Origin: Usnea hakonensis
Taxonomy: Eukaryota > Ascomycota > Lecanoromycetes > Lecanorales > Parmeliaceae
Assembly: GCA_013423325.1 (NCBI GenBank)
Contig: BLJB01000222.1
Span: 1 to 64,000 of the forward strand
DNA length: 64,000 bases
Direction: 5' to 3'
Position 1 is the stretch's first letter, and every line of letters begins with the position of its first letter. Shown in pieces: positions 9,827-19,958 of the stretch. A model generated the notes under the pieces. The model ran no database searches and was not told the DNA's origin. It saw only the letters and a list, made by a program, of their open reading frames with translations. The position numbers were made by a program, and so were the translations under genes.

Positions 9827-11732
9827 TTACCTGATCCTTGAACCGCCATTGAAGTCTTCAAAGTCTTGTCGGAGTGGTGTAACAATGGAGTCGAATACAG
9901 CGTCTTGGAACTCTGCATTGTCAAGGCTAGCGTCCCGAACATCAGGGGGGCACTTCAAGCATCTCCGGACGACGTCGCCATACCTGCTACCACTCTCACT
10001 GTATACGTAATCAATAAGACGGCTAGCAGTGTTGAAGTTGGTCATGACTTCGGTTGTATCGACATCCTCCTGGATTCGCATTTCATATATGTTCTGCCCA
10101 AAGCAGAGCTCAGTGAGCGTAATCCCAAGCACAAATAAGATCTCACTTGGAATGCGATGAGCAAAATTACTTCGAGTCGGATCTGCGATTAGAGCTGAGT
10201 CCACATCCTCCGGAGAAACCTTCCATGACACATACGGATGGGCAAAGTCAACTTTTGGCGCAGATGATTTCTGGTCCTCGAGAGGTAAGAAGAGGATGTC
10301 GCCACTCCTCCATTGTTTCTTTAGCCACAAGGTCCCGTCCAACTGGAGTACGCTGGACGCCAATATAACAGCAATATACAAGCGATCTCGGCGACTCAGA
10401 CTAAAGCCTGGGTCTCGTTGTTTCGAAACATGCAAAAGATATTCGAGCGACTTGGGATCCGTTCCCTGTCGGACCCTGTCATCCACAAGATATACGTCAT
10501 GCCGGTGTTGGCCAACATTTTCATCTGTGAGAAAGCCTATCCCCTGTCTGACACCGTAGTGCTCCGACACTGCGGTACATATATCATTGATCGGGCCCAT
10601 TCCGGTATGAGAGAATTCTGTCGGTGCAGGAGGCCGAGTGGGTTTGGTGGGTGGTGTGAATGCAAAACTGACGGCCTTCTTCTTTGCGAGTGGTTTGGAA
10701 CTTTCTCTGGGCTTAGCTTGAGTCGGTCACAAAATCCGGGTTTTTCGAACTTACGAAGAGACAAGAGATAGTGTACTAATACTCAGTGTTTCGGCGTTCT
10801 TTCCAAATTCAGCCATTGGACTTTCAGACGTCTCCATTGGCTCGATTTCGAGCTCTCGCCACTTCCATTTGACCTCAATAACATCATCTGGGCACGATTT
10901 GGATAGCAAGACTCTGAATTTCAGACGCGTTGCCCCGACAGCGTTACCTTTACCCTTGTCCTCTTCCCAAGGTCTTGGCTCCAACCGCAGGCTAGCCACA
11001 TGGTATTTCCGACATCTACATCTCCATGATCTTCCCGCAACCATGACGTTGTAGAGACTTCGTGCCTGACGTCTGATGAGTTGGAAGTCCACTGGCTGAC
11101 GCTTCGACCGGCGCTTTTTTCTGTTGGATTCAAGGATGTGGCTTTCCTTTGTGAACTCTTTGAGCTCGTGATTGGCTTCTTTGATCTCGGAAAGGAGGTC
11201 TGCGTAGATATTCTTGGATAAGGCAAGCTTCAGTCTCTTGTATTGTCGTTCGGGTGAGGAATAATCGTCCCAAAGGATCTAATACGGCAAAGAATATTAG
11301 TTAGTGCGACTAATAAGATAAGACAGCAGAAGGAAAGCGGACCTCCCCGTTCTCCCCTATGCCCAATTCCTTACGAGCCGCTTCTAGAGACTCCAACATA
11401 TCTGCCATGATCCTAGTGTAATTGCCATATGAACGGCCTAGGCGGGTGCTCAGTCTTTCCTCGTATTCTGGCTTGTGGGAGAAAGCGCCTCCTGGGTTCT
11501 TCATGAAGGCATCTAATTCATCGTTGGACTGGATGATGCCCTCAAATAACCTTTCGATCGTGTTTAGATAGACGATTCTTTGCGTTTCGAGAGTTCGAGA
11601 ATATTTATCGAGCTCTCTCCTGAAGCGTTTCCAGGACTTGATGGTCTCCACGCCCTCTGTGAAATGCTGCAGACCGCTGACCACGATCGGGAATACAGCA
11701 AGTACGAGCCCGGCCGCCTCGATGCCCGACAT
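9827..11732 (-). CDS. DUF7580-family protein, 597 aa, intact
   Basis: Three exons: 11732-11343, 11278-10755 and 10706-9827. Intron 1 uses a weak GTCCGC donor but has a good ACTAAC branch and TATTAG acceptor. Intron 2 is 48 nt with GTAAGT...CCCAG. Phases match throughout. The N-terminus MSGIEAAGLVLAVFPIVVSG is the hallmark start of the family, followed by an alpha-helical region (VETIKSWKRFRRELDKYS, RTLETQRIVYLNTIERL). The C-terminal half (INDICTAVSEHYGVRQGIGF, SRRDRLYIAVILASSVLQL) ends with SRYGDVVRRCLKCPPD and SLDNAEFQDAVF. The function of DUF7580 proteins is unknown. The helical N-terminus resembles the signalling domains found at the start of fungal NLR/STAND proteins, and the C-terminal half has a kinase-like feel, but I see no catalytic motifs. 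It faces a decayed paralogue and shares a divergent promoter with the DUF8035 gene. Confidence 0.88.
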
Positions 11733-11966
11733 GATGACCTGGATGCTAGGGATACCGTAGGTCTCCCATGGAGAGCGTGGAGTGCAACATTGTTCCGTGA
11801 GGAAAGCGGGGTAAATTAGCGAGGCTGAGGTGATCTTTCTCGGCAGCTATCCATGATAAGTATCTACAATGAGTCTTTCACCATCAGAGCATCGTTTGTT
11901 CGATTCGTACAAGAGGGCAGTACTTTAAGGTAAATCAATGCTTGCAGCGGAAGAACCTCAAATCTC
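11733..11966. promoter_or_regulatory. shared divergent promoter region, 234 bp
   Basis: The whole space between the start codons of the DUF7580 gene (minus, ATG at 11732) and the C2H2/DUF8035 gene (plus, ATG at 11967). Both promoters must lie here or overlap the neighbouring coding sequence. No TATA box or factor site can be named with confidence. Confidence 0.5.
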
Positions 11967-14166
11967 ATGAGAACGGCAGTCATGGCGACGTCGATCAGCA
12001 CCATACTCATACCGTGTTTGAAGTCCTTCAACCAGCTCCAAGAACAAGTAGAGCAGCCTAGCTACAGCTTTGAAGAAGAAGTCCCTTCTGTTGCGTGGGG
12101 GGATGAATTGGGTCGTTTACGAATATGGGCTGCAAACATTGGAGCCCATCAGACAGGTCAATCCTCCCTTGATTTCAGGTTACGAGATGCTTCGCATATC
12201 AGCAAACAGATTATGAAGCTCCTTCAGGACCTAGGCCGTAGTCTCAATGAGATTATCAATGAGCTCTCAGAAGATGGAACAAAGGCTCCTGAAGATGACG
12301 AAACGTCAGCTGCCTGGCCTGAACGTGACTCTACCACTGAACTTCAACAACTTCATGAAGAGCTTATTAATATCATCGACTGTTTGTATCAGCTGTCGAT
12401 GCTTATCCGGAAACCAGCACAACACGATCTGTTAGTTGGCTCTCGTGTAGGTGACAAGGCGGAGTTTGAGTTTTACGATCATGAACATGTGCGCAATCTG
12501 CACCCAAGGACCGAAGAGCAGATCAGTCAACGGCTTGGACTTGCAATAACTCGCCGACGGAAGTACTTCAACTATCGAGAGCGGCATCACAGAAAGCTCG
12601 AGAAAGGAATCGAAGAAGCTCAAGGCATCCGAAGGACAGCAACAGGGAGTGCGATGTCGGAAACGATTGCAACCGACTTCAGGACACACAACATTGATTT
12701 TGAGGAAACATCATCGAATTCGGGCATGTCTCAGACTTCCTATGCGCCGTCACTCATAGACGGCGGTAGAGTAACCATACCGCCACCACCTAAAGACTCA
12801 TCGGGAGGAAAGCCATTCGAGTGTCCTTACTGTTTCTTCGTGATCGATATCAAAAGCTCAAGGTCGTGGAGTCGGCATATCTTCAAGGATATCAAGCCTT
12901 ATGTATGCACGTTCACTGACTGCAGCGTGCCGGACAGACTGTACGACAGCCGACGTGAATGGTATCTCCACGAGACAACCGAGCATCGCCGAGATGGCTT
13001 CCTATGCGTTCTCTGTAGAGACACTCTCAACTCATCTAAAAAATATGAACGCCATGTAGCTCGTCACTTGGAGGAGTTAGGTTTATTCGCGTTACCAAGA
13101 ACTGAGATGGATGATGCAGAAGATGATGAGGACAATGTGTTCGATACTAGGGCTTCCACAAGTGCAGACGGTGTCGCCGTCGAAAATGTCTACAGCTCTG
13201 ATCATTCCGATCATTCTTCTTTAGCATCGGTGACAGACGACGACGACTCAATGGGGGGTCACGAGTATCCTGACTCTGTCGATTTTGAAGCTCTTGAAGA
13301 ACGAGACGACGGCTGGAAGTTTGAAGACCCTGATGAGGAAAGTTTCTCGAATTCTGCATCAAAACCTCGAAACTCCAATGAGCAACACCCTTCTGTGGAA
13401 GCAACACGAACGCACGAAGCACGACGTCCACTTTTCAGTCGTCCCTTATCCCCCGAGCCTAGAGCCGACGGATCTCCGGACGTTATAAACACTCGCTCTG
13501 GCCGCGACCGGAGCCGTCAACGTCAAACAGTCTACAGCAACGTGCAACATAAAGATCCTACTATCCATCACAATCCGCGCGATCAGAGTCATGGAAGTAG
13601 GAGTCCTAGCCCGTCTTCCGACTTTGAATTGGAGAGGAAATTGAAGAAGTTGGAAGAACTTGAGGAGATGGAGATGGTGGATGAAGCGCGCGAGAAGTAC
13701 GAGGAGGAACAGCTTCTAGATAAAGCCAAGCAAGAGGCAGACGAGGACTTCAAGGCGAGGGTGAAGAGGACGTTTGGTCAGGCAGGGTATGACGAAGAGA
13801 GCATCGAGAAGATACTGATGAGAAGCGAGAAAGGAGAGAAAAACGGCAGTGAACGTGGCGAGAGCAAGATCGCGGATTTAACGCGACCGACGTATATCAA
13901 AGTGCATCAGAAGCATGTGATTCCAGAAACATTGGATGAGTTCAACCTGCCTTGGGAGTGGGATGAGGTGAATAATGCTTTTCTGTTGTCGTTTTACAAG
14001 AAATTTTTATCACTGACAGCACTTTTGCCAGCGCGACTCGGACTACATCATCATTAAACAATGGATTCCCGAAGATCGTCAAATAGAACTCTTTGATCAC
14101 ACCAGGAGACTACTCGACCAGCGACAACACTACCAAGGACCTCAAGGGGAGACAGCGAAGAATTAG
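11967..14166 (+). CDS. C2H2-type zinc-finger and DUF8035 protein, 711 aa
   Basis: Two exons, 11967-13967 and 14032-14166, with a 64 nt intron (GTGAAT...TGCCAG). Splicing joins LPWEWDE to RDSDYIIIKQWIPED, which restores the conserved DUF8035 core; unspliced reading would end in an unrelated tail. Residues about 1-220 are helical. Residues about 283-377 hold the degenerate fungal C2H2-like array FECPYCFFVID, CTFTDC, EWYLHETTEH, CVLCRDTLN and YERHVARHLEELGLFALPR. This is the block often seen in ascomycete proteins beside HET/NLR genes. An acidic, disordered stretch follows, then a highly charged coiled coil (about 552-590), and DUF8035 closes the protein. The role is unknown; the array could bind zinc and nucleic acid or protein. 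Two ATGs (residues 1 and 6) are possible starts. Confidence 0.88.
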
Positions 14167-14436
14167 TCCTGGACTTTGGCACAGCTCTAAGAGCGATGGG
14201 GACTAGGCGCCTGAAGGGGGCAATATATGTATGATACTAGAAAATTAATCTAAGAACATGATTGCATATGCATACACCTTACTCTCGAGATTAGACAACA
14301 AAAATGACCGCTCAGCCTCGCTAACAAATGCCTCAGAAAACGGGCAATATCCCACAGCCCACCCCCTCCCCCCTCCTTCTTCTTCCGCCATTACTCAGGC
14401 ATGCATCTCCCAACTTTCTTGCCTTCTTGCCTGTGA

Positions 14437-14638
14437 TCAAGCGGACGAGAACCACCCACGCAATATACCAGAACAAGACCCAATAGCCATAGCAGCTTGA
14501 TGAGCGAATCACCCATTCCGAATTTTCTCGTCGTTCGTCAAGTCAAGCGGACGCAAATCACCCATGTAAAGTTTCAGAACATGACCCAACAGCCACAGCA
14601 GCTCGATGAGCGAATCACCCATTCCGAATTTTCTCGTC
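14437..14638. repeat. tandem duplication of about 96 bp
   Basis: Units 14437-14532 and 14543-14638 both run from TCAAGCGGACG to TTCTCGTC and share a long identical block (GCGAATCACCCATTCCGA). The offset is 106 bp, which is not a multiple of three. The duplication lies across the 3' end of the minus-strand gene below. Confidence 0.85.
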
Positions 14639-14955
14639 TGCGGATAGTATCTATCCTGCTTTCTGAAACCGATCAACCTCGGGCCCCTCTCAATATAGCT
14701 TTCGAGATTCCCATTCCCTCTCTCGTAAAGTGCACGTAGAATTCCATCTTTGGAAATGATGTATTCAGCGATCTTATCACAGCGTCCAAGCTGCAGACAC
14801 CGAGCAGGATCTACCGCAAGCAAGCTATACGCCGCTGCTCCACCATCACGTTAGTAACGTATACCATGGAGCTCACCAGAACCGGAATTGATAAAGACTA
14901 GGTACGAGCAATGACTAAAGACGATGAGGGACTCAAGGTCCTTACGAGGCTCCTT
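14509..14955 (-). pseudogene. 3' part of a membrane-protein gene with duplicated, frame-shifted end
   Basis: Two joined exons can be read, 14955-14877 and 14834-14509, around a 42 nt intron with GTGAGC donor, a perfect TACTAAC branch and AG acceptor. Together they encode LIVFSHCSYLVFINSGSAAY, LLAVDPARCLQLGRCDKIAE, ALYERGNGNLESYIERGP and a hydrophobic segment SLIELLWLLGHVLKLYM. The frame then stops at 14509. No upstream exon is found; directly upstream is the gag-like remnant. Continuing the correct frame through the second repeat unit would give an alternative hydrophobic C-terminus, so the tandem duplication appears to have inserted a frameshift and premature stop. I do not recognise the family; it looks like a fungal integral membrane protein. 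Confidence 0.5.
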
Positions 14956-14970
14956 CTAATGCCCAAGACG

Positions 14971-15483
14971 CTAATCCAGCACCATCCGTAGAGTACGATT
15001 TGAAGACTGTGGCTTTTGCTCTTGCTTCTCTATAGTGATCTCCGTGCTTTCTTGGTCATTTGCCTCCTCTTTCTTTGCTTCTTGCGGAGCAGGCGGAGTG
15101 GATTGCTGAGTGGCCTGAGGAGTAGTGGTTTGCTGAGTGGTCTGAGTGGCTAGCAGTTGCAAATTCGCTTGTATTTAGGCTTGTAGAGTCTCGAATGAGG
15201 CCTGTATAGCGGCTTGCGGAGACACGCTTGGTGTGGTAAGCCCGTATCTCACTTCCAATGCTTCCATTCGTGTGTTCATCGTACTCATCATTGCCATCAT
15301 CTGGGCCATGTATGCATTCATTGAGTCACCCATTTGAGTTATTTGTGTTGAGAGTGCAGTGTTATCGGGCAGGGGTAGAGCATTTTGCTGAGGCTGATTC
15401 GACTGACTTCTCGTGTTTGTAGTTTTGACGTATGGTGTATCGACAGGCCTATCAAAAGGATCGATTCGTGAGGTGTTTGTCAA
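14971..15483 (-). mobile_element. gag-like retroelement remnant with in-frame stop
   Basis: On the minus strand one frame runs from about 15483 to 14971, interrupted only by a TAA just after ASFETLQA (about 15174). The first part is Asn/Gln/Met-rich (RIDPFDRPVDTPYVKTTNT, MNAYMAQMMAMMSTMNTRME). The second part continues in the same frame as QANLQLLATQTTQQTTT and a Glu/Lys/Gln-rich tail. The stop fits a CAA-to-TAA change, the type made by RIP. The predicted start region has no ATG in frame. Low-complexity Gln-rich N-termini like this are usual in gag proteins of fungal LTR elements, and LTR-like sequence lies upstream (about 15580-15770). No pol sequence is present. Confidence 0.5.
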
Positions 15484-15579
15484 ATGGTACTCGATGACTG
15501 CGAGTGTATGAGAGGACCGGCTTGGAGCGTTGCACTACTAGGTGTTGGTACAGGCTTTGCTTGTAACTGGTGGATCCAC

Positions 15580-15775
15580 TAGATCTCTATCGCATTTGTA
15601 TGGATAGTAACCGAAGTGTTGCTGCCATCTGTCACGGCATATCAATGACAGGTATCATATAATATGGAATGGTAATAATCTATATGTAGAAGGAGTATCT
15701 ACAGGAAGAATCCTCATCATGGCGTGTGCCAAGCCTCGCTAAGCCCTATGAGGCTCCGTGGCCATGGATCATTGA
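15580..15775 (-). repeat. LTR-like sequence, copy 1
   Basis: About 90 nt around 15670-15760 align with 57165-57260, sharing the exact 17-mer cgctaagccctatgagg (15737-15753) and much of the flanking sequence. It sits directly upstream (minus strand) of the gag-like remnant, where a 5' LTR would be. The ends are not resolved. Confidence 0.4.
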
Positions 15776-15790
15776 ACCTCATTTACCAAT

Positions 15791-16034
15791 CTAAGGGATA
15801 GGAAGCTGGGAGTCCCTATTCTCCTCGAGAAACCCATTGAGGCTATACAGGATATCGCAGATAGATCTGGAGTCGTCCGAGATATTCTGGATCTCTCGTG
15901 GAGCGTCTCGAACGCCCCCAACTAGAGTTAAAGGTTTGTTTGCCAAGTGTGGTTCTATAGCTACAAGACTGACAATGGAGACCGGGTCTACCATAGCGGA
16001 TTAGCATCGCAATAGCAACATTTTGGAGGAACAA
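15791..16034 (-). pseudogene. STAND-protein N-terminal domain remnant
   Basis: Minus-strand frame reading MVDPVSIVSLVAI and, further on, GGVRDAPREIQNISDDSRSI and CDILYSLNGFLEEN. This is the signature start of the 'fungal N-terminal domain of STAND proteins' (MxDPxS..., then VRDAPxE). Between the two blocks the expected helix is out of frame, and nothing downstream continues the gene. Compare the intact relative at 36413. Probably a dead fragment. Confidence 0.5.
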
Positions 16035-16609
16035 GTCCAGCCTGGGGATGAGTCGATCGACGAGAGAGCAGGATCTTCAGCTGTGGCTTTGCCTGTGTGT
16101 TGAGGCAGAAGCGCCTCGCAAGTCGCCTTGGCTGAAGAAGGTATCCGAAACCAGAGCTACTTTTTGAGCCACTCTGAAACGCGATAGGCGACAAGCTACC
16201 CTCCAGTCCTACTGCAGGGATGAAAGTGCCTGAATCACTTCCCTTTACCTCTCTAAGCTCTAGAATGCGTCAGCTCGGGCTCAGAGTAGCGGAATTTCCA
16301 TTCCCTACGATACAAAGTACCGTTGTGATCGTAGTGGTAAGGTCTCAAGAGCGGATCTTCGCTCATGCATTCTGTTGAAAATATCATCGAATCTATAGAC
16401 TTTTGCTGAGGTTCGAAGCCGGGTGAGATTCCGGACTGCTCGTCAGCACCCTCCTCGAACTTCAGACCCAGGGCGGCAGCACTTCTTGTCTCTCCATTGA
16501 TGATTTCTCAATTTGGCAGACTGCGCACTTTTTTTTTTGCGCAATGAAAATGTATCACCATCACCCAATGTGGCGTTTGCAACAATCGAGCATATTTCTA
16601 GACTATCAT
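16035..16609. other. intergenic, nothing recognised
   Basis: No supported gene. A T-run lies at 16530-16539, close to the 3' end of the acyltransferase gene. Confidence 0.4.
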
Positions 16610-18049
16610 TTACCCAATATAATCCCCATATTTCGTGAACTCACTGTCCGCCTTCAAAATTTCCAAATCTTCATCCCTCAAACAGACTCCGACCGGAATG
16701 TCGCCGTCTAAGGTCTTAGGCATCAGATATATCAAACTTTCACACGGCTCGAATTGCGGTCTCCTTACGGCCTCAGGTTTTCCCAATCCGAGGCTGAAAT
16801 CAAGGTCATGACAGTCTAGATTCGCCCAAGAACTTAACATGATGTCCGTAGATAGATCAAGCCCTGCGATGACGGAGACGATACTTTTATCTGGTGTGCG
16901 GCTGAGAAAGGTTGCAAGTGCGCGAGTAATGTATCCTAGATTTGATGTTTTGGGGTCTAGAGCCGAACGAAGTTGCGATGCGATATTTCCTAAAGGTGCC
17001 ACAGCCAGGGTATCAAATGTGTGAGTATGATATGTCATGTTTTGCACCAGTCCTGGGTACGCCTTTGGAATATCTAGATAACGTCGTGGATCGACAGCAC
17101 GGGCAAATGTCGACTCAGTTTTTGGATCCAAGCGGGCGAGACGAGCGCGGACGACGGATTGCCAGATGAAAGCGCTGAGGGCATCGTCAGTAGAGATGTA
17201 GCCCAACGGAAGGGTCATCGTATTTGTCGCGAGTGACTTTAAAGCGGCGAGCGAAGTTGAGTGGAAGTTGAAGTATGTCCACGTGCATTTTGGAGAGGAG
17301 GTTGGTTCAAATTGGTCGTTGCTGCTGTTGAAATTGGGATCAGGTGGAGTGGGCTTCACAATTTGATGAGCGAGCTCAGGCCCTTGTTCATATGAATTGT
17401 CGAGTAAGGGAATGAGGTTGCCGCGGGGAAGGTTCCCGGAGGATAGCTCCTCGCTTGTGAATGGCTCATTGCGACAAGCCTTTGAGAAGAGACGCATGAC
17501 CTGGCCTTGGCCAGTCATGTCCATTGTCTGGTGTTGGCCGACGAAGGTCAGCAGCAGGCCGCCGGTAATGAAATTTGCTTGGACTAGGAAGACCGGTTTT
17601 GAATTTGATGCGAATTCGTCTGAGTCCCTTGGAATGGTCTTGCAAGGTGCGATGATGGTTTCGTCCAGCATCTTGAATGGAAAGTTGGCTCGTCTGAGGG
17701 CATCCATTGTTGGCATCGAGGGGTCATTTCTGAGATCTTTCACGACGAGATGAGGAAGCTTCGCTAATGATCTGATCTTAAATACGCCCGAATTGCCTCG
17801 GCAGGAACCTTCATTGACAACCTGACCCGCTGTCCAAGGAAAGCTCGCACTGAGTCGTTCGAGACCCTTGGTCAATGTGCTGATGACTGCTGACTCTGAA
17901 GAAGCATCAGCCAAGTGAAAGCAGAGGCATATCTGAGTGTATATATTAATGTCTGGCTGCTGTCCGAAAACATCTAGGTAGTCGTCCAGGTCTGAGTCCT
18001 TTACGATAGGTGCTTCATGCATGTTGCGTATCTGATGATCTTTACCCAT
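16610..18049 (-). CDS. TRI101-like (BAHD-related) acyl-CoA acyltransferase, 479 aa
   Basis: A single exon from ATG at 18049 to the stop at 16610. It belongs to the fungal trichothecene 3-O-acetyltransferase-like branch of the BAHD acyltransferases. The catalytic HxxxD motif is HQTMD at residues 173-177. The second family motif (DFGWG) is present in changed form as DFSLGLG at about 417, followed by the expected KPEAVRRP. The N-terminal half contains the usual FHLAD and SFPWTAGQV segments, and ALSAFIWQSVVRAR is typical of the hinge region. Length matches the family (about 450-500). Such enzymes transfer acetyl or longer acyl groups from CoA to alcohols on secondary metabolites or toxins; the substrate cannot be told. 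No other biosynthetic gene lies within 8 kb, so detoxification is as likely as biosynthesis. No signal peptide, so probably cytosolic. Confidence 0.88.
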   Translation of the reverse strand: MGKDHQIRNMHEAPIVKDSDLDDYLDVFGQQPDINIYTQICLCFHLADASSESAVISTLTKGLERLSASFPWTAGQVVNEGSCRGNSGVFKIRSLAKLPHLVVKDLRNDPSMPTMDALRRANFPFKMLDETIIAPCKTIPRDSDEFASNSKPVFLVQANFITGGLLLTFVGQHQTMDMTGQGQVMRLFSKACRNEPFTSEELSSGNLPRGNLIPLLDNSYEQGPELAHQIVKPTPPDPNFNSSNDQFEPTSSPKCTWTYFNFHSTSLAALKSLATNTMTLPLGYISTDDALSAFIWQSVVRARLARLDPKTESTFARAVDPRRYLDIPKAYPGLVQNMTYHTHTFDTLAVAPLGNIASQLRSALDPKTSNLGYITRALATFLSRTPDKSIVSVIAGLDLSTDIMLSSWANLDCHDLDFSLGLGKPEAVRRPQFEPCESLIYLMPKTLDGDIPVGVCLRDEDLEILKADSEFTKYGDYIG

Positions 18050-19958
18050 TTACAAATAATACTATAGCGCTTGACACCCTTTTATAATGAATAGCTTATG
18101 TGCTATGACGCCGACGGCCGTACTCGTGTCACCCGCTCCCAAGATACTGACATTTCAGCGTCGTGAATCACTTCTGGATGACACGAGTGCTGTGAGTCAA
18201 TCAAAAGTTGTCAGATCGAGTCGCGCTCAGCATTAAAAATTGAATGAGCCGATCTAGCTGTTGATCTAGCCTATATTGGGCCTAGTGGTAGATCTGTAAA
18301 TCTCCCAGTTAAAAACCTTACATTGAGGACTTAAAACATGTTGCAATAAGTTATCTGTAGCCTCGAATTTCTTTTTCCCCCAGCACTGCGCCCCGAATAA
18401 TCACTTTGAGAGTACCAATTGATAGAAACCTTCGCTCGGCCAAAATCCATTGTACTTTTCCGACCTCAAGCATTAGGGGTCGAAATCACGAAGGTCGTTG
18501 CTACAGCAGAGACCTTAGACATGCTAGCAATTTCGCAAACTTTGAGACATGTAATGATAAAGGGTCATAGCGAGGGCCGAGGCGTGCTACTGATGACGTT
18601 GCGAACCCCATTAACGAGTGACAACGGGGGGCCGGGGGCTATAACTTGTTTGCCATTGAACTTTGTGACTGCGCTCAATTCCTTGTCACCTATAAGCGTG
18701 CTACTGTGCTGCCAGAATGACTGCAAGTCCTCAAAAGGAACCTCAATAGAGGCTCACCAATGAAGACATATGGAGGGTTGCATCGGAGCGGTGAGTAAGA
18801 GGCACAGCGGAGGAGAATCACCCACTAGCGGACAGACCGAGTGACTTCGCTAATCTTTCCTAGAATCTGCTACCTTGAACAGGAAGGTCGACGACCATGG
18901 ATCAAACGGTCTTTGCAAGATGCGCTGCTCTTGGGAAATTGCCAAGTCCAACTTTAAAAGCATCAACAGAAGAGCCAGTACCATGTGGCTCAAGTACGTA
19001 AGATAATGACGACATATTTCTCGAATGAGCAGAAGTTCAAGGTACCTTCTGGAGCCTCAAGCTTGAACGTGTATCGCATTGTCTACATTGGAGGCCTGCA
19101 ATGTTCGCCGTTTCCTCTGTGCCTTTCGATTTCATTGCGCAACAACATTGTGCCCACTCTGCAAGTCTACATGATCGAGCATGATGCATTTGAAAGACTC
19201 ACCAAGGACTCTTGCCGCAACTAATTTCGCTAGTATGTTACAGATGACGAAGTAGCTGCCGAATTAGCGCACGTGGATCGAAATGCATTGCTGGATCCAT
19301 TGTTTATTGATCTGAAACACACCAATTCCTGTGCCACGATCTCATGCCGGCGAGTGCGAGGTACGTGATGGATTGAATAGCTGAGGCCACCCTATTGCTC
19401 TCCACACATATGTAGTTACTGACAGTCTTGTGAACTTGTCCGTGCCTTCCCTAGTCTATTCCATAGTTCCTCAAACTGTCGAATCTGGTGAGGGGAAGAT
19501 TTGACTTGCCGTCTCTATCGTGATATACTCTCGCAATTGGAGAGCATCAGTACGAGCACAAACGTCAATATCCTACCCAATACTACCCTGCACTGACGAT
19601 CTGAGGTGCGAGTGGGGGGCTGATGCCGAAGCTTCATTCAGGCCCCCATCGTCCATCCTATGGTCACATCACCTTTAGACCCGCGCTCCGGCACGAAGGG
19701 CATTGCATGCCGCAGGCCAGTCGAGTTCTTTTCCCATCTAGTATCTTGAAGAAAAGGACCGATCAAGAGCTGGAGGGTGATGGCGTTTGAAATTTCGCTT
19801 CGTTGAAAAGGCACGTAGCAGATGACGCTCACCCTGGCGTGGGCGACCCGCTCATTTGGGGATATATAAAGACACCATGATTGCCCATTTCAATTCTCAT
19901 CATCGTGTCAACATTTCCATATCAGCATCAGAAAAACCTCTGTTAAGCCCTATTAGCC
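18050..19958. other. intergenic, nothing recognised
   Basis: About 1.9 kb. Short frames (18419-18763, 18897-19000, 18985-19224) show no known domain. A plausible GTAAGA/GCAG pair exists around 19000-19033, but it does not make a convincing protein. Repeated GATCTAG words occur at 18250-18295. A TATATAAA box at 19862-19868 lies 91-97 bp before the next start codon. Confidence 0.4.
19862..19868 (+). promoter_or_regulatory. TATA-like box
   Basis: TATATAAA-type sequence 91-97 bp upstream of the start codon at 19959, a usual spacing for a highly expressed fungal secreted-protein gene. Confidence 0.35.

Noticed and set aside
18897..19224. Possible two-exon gene around MDQTVFARCAALGKLP
   Set aside because: A GT-AG pair can be drawn, but the product is short, resembles nothing known, and no third exon continues it.
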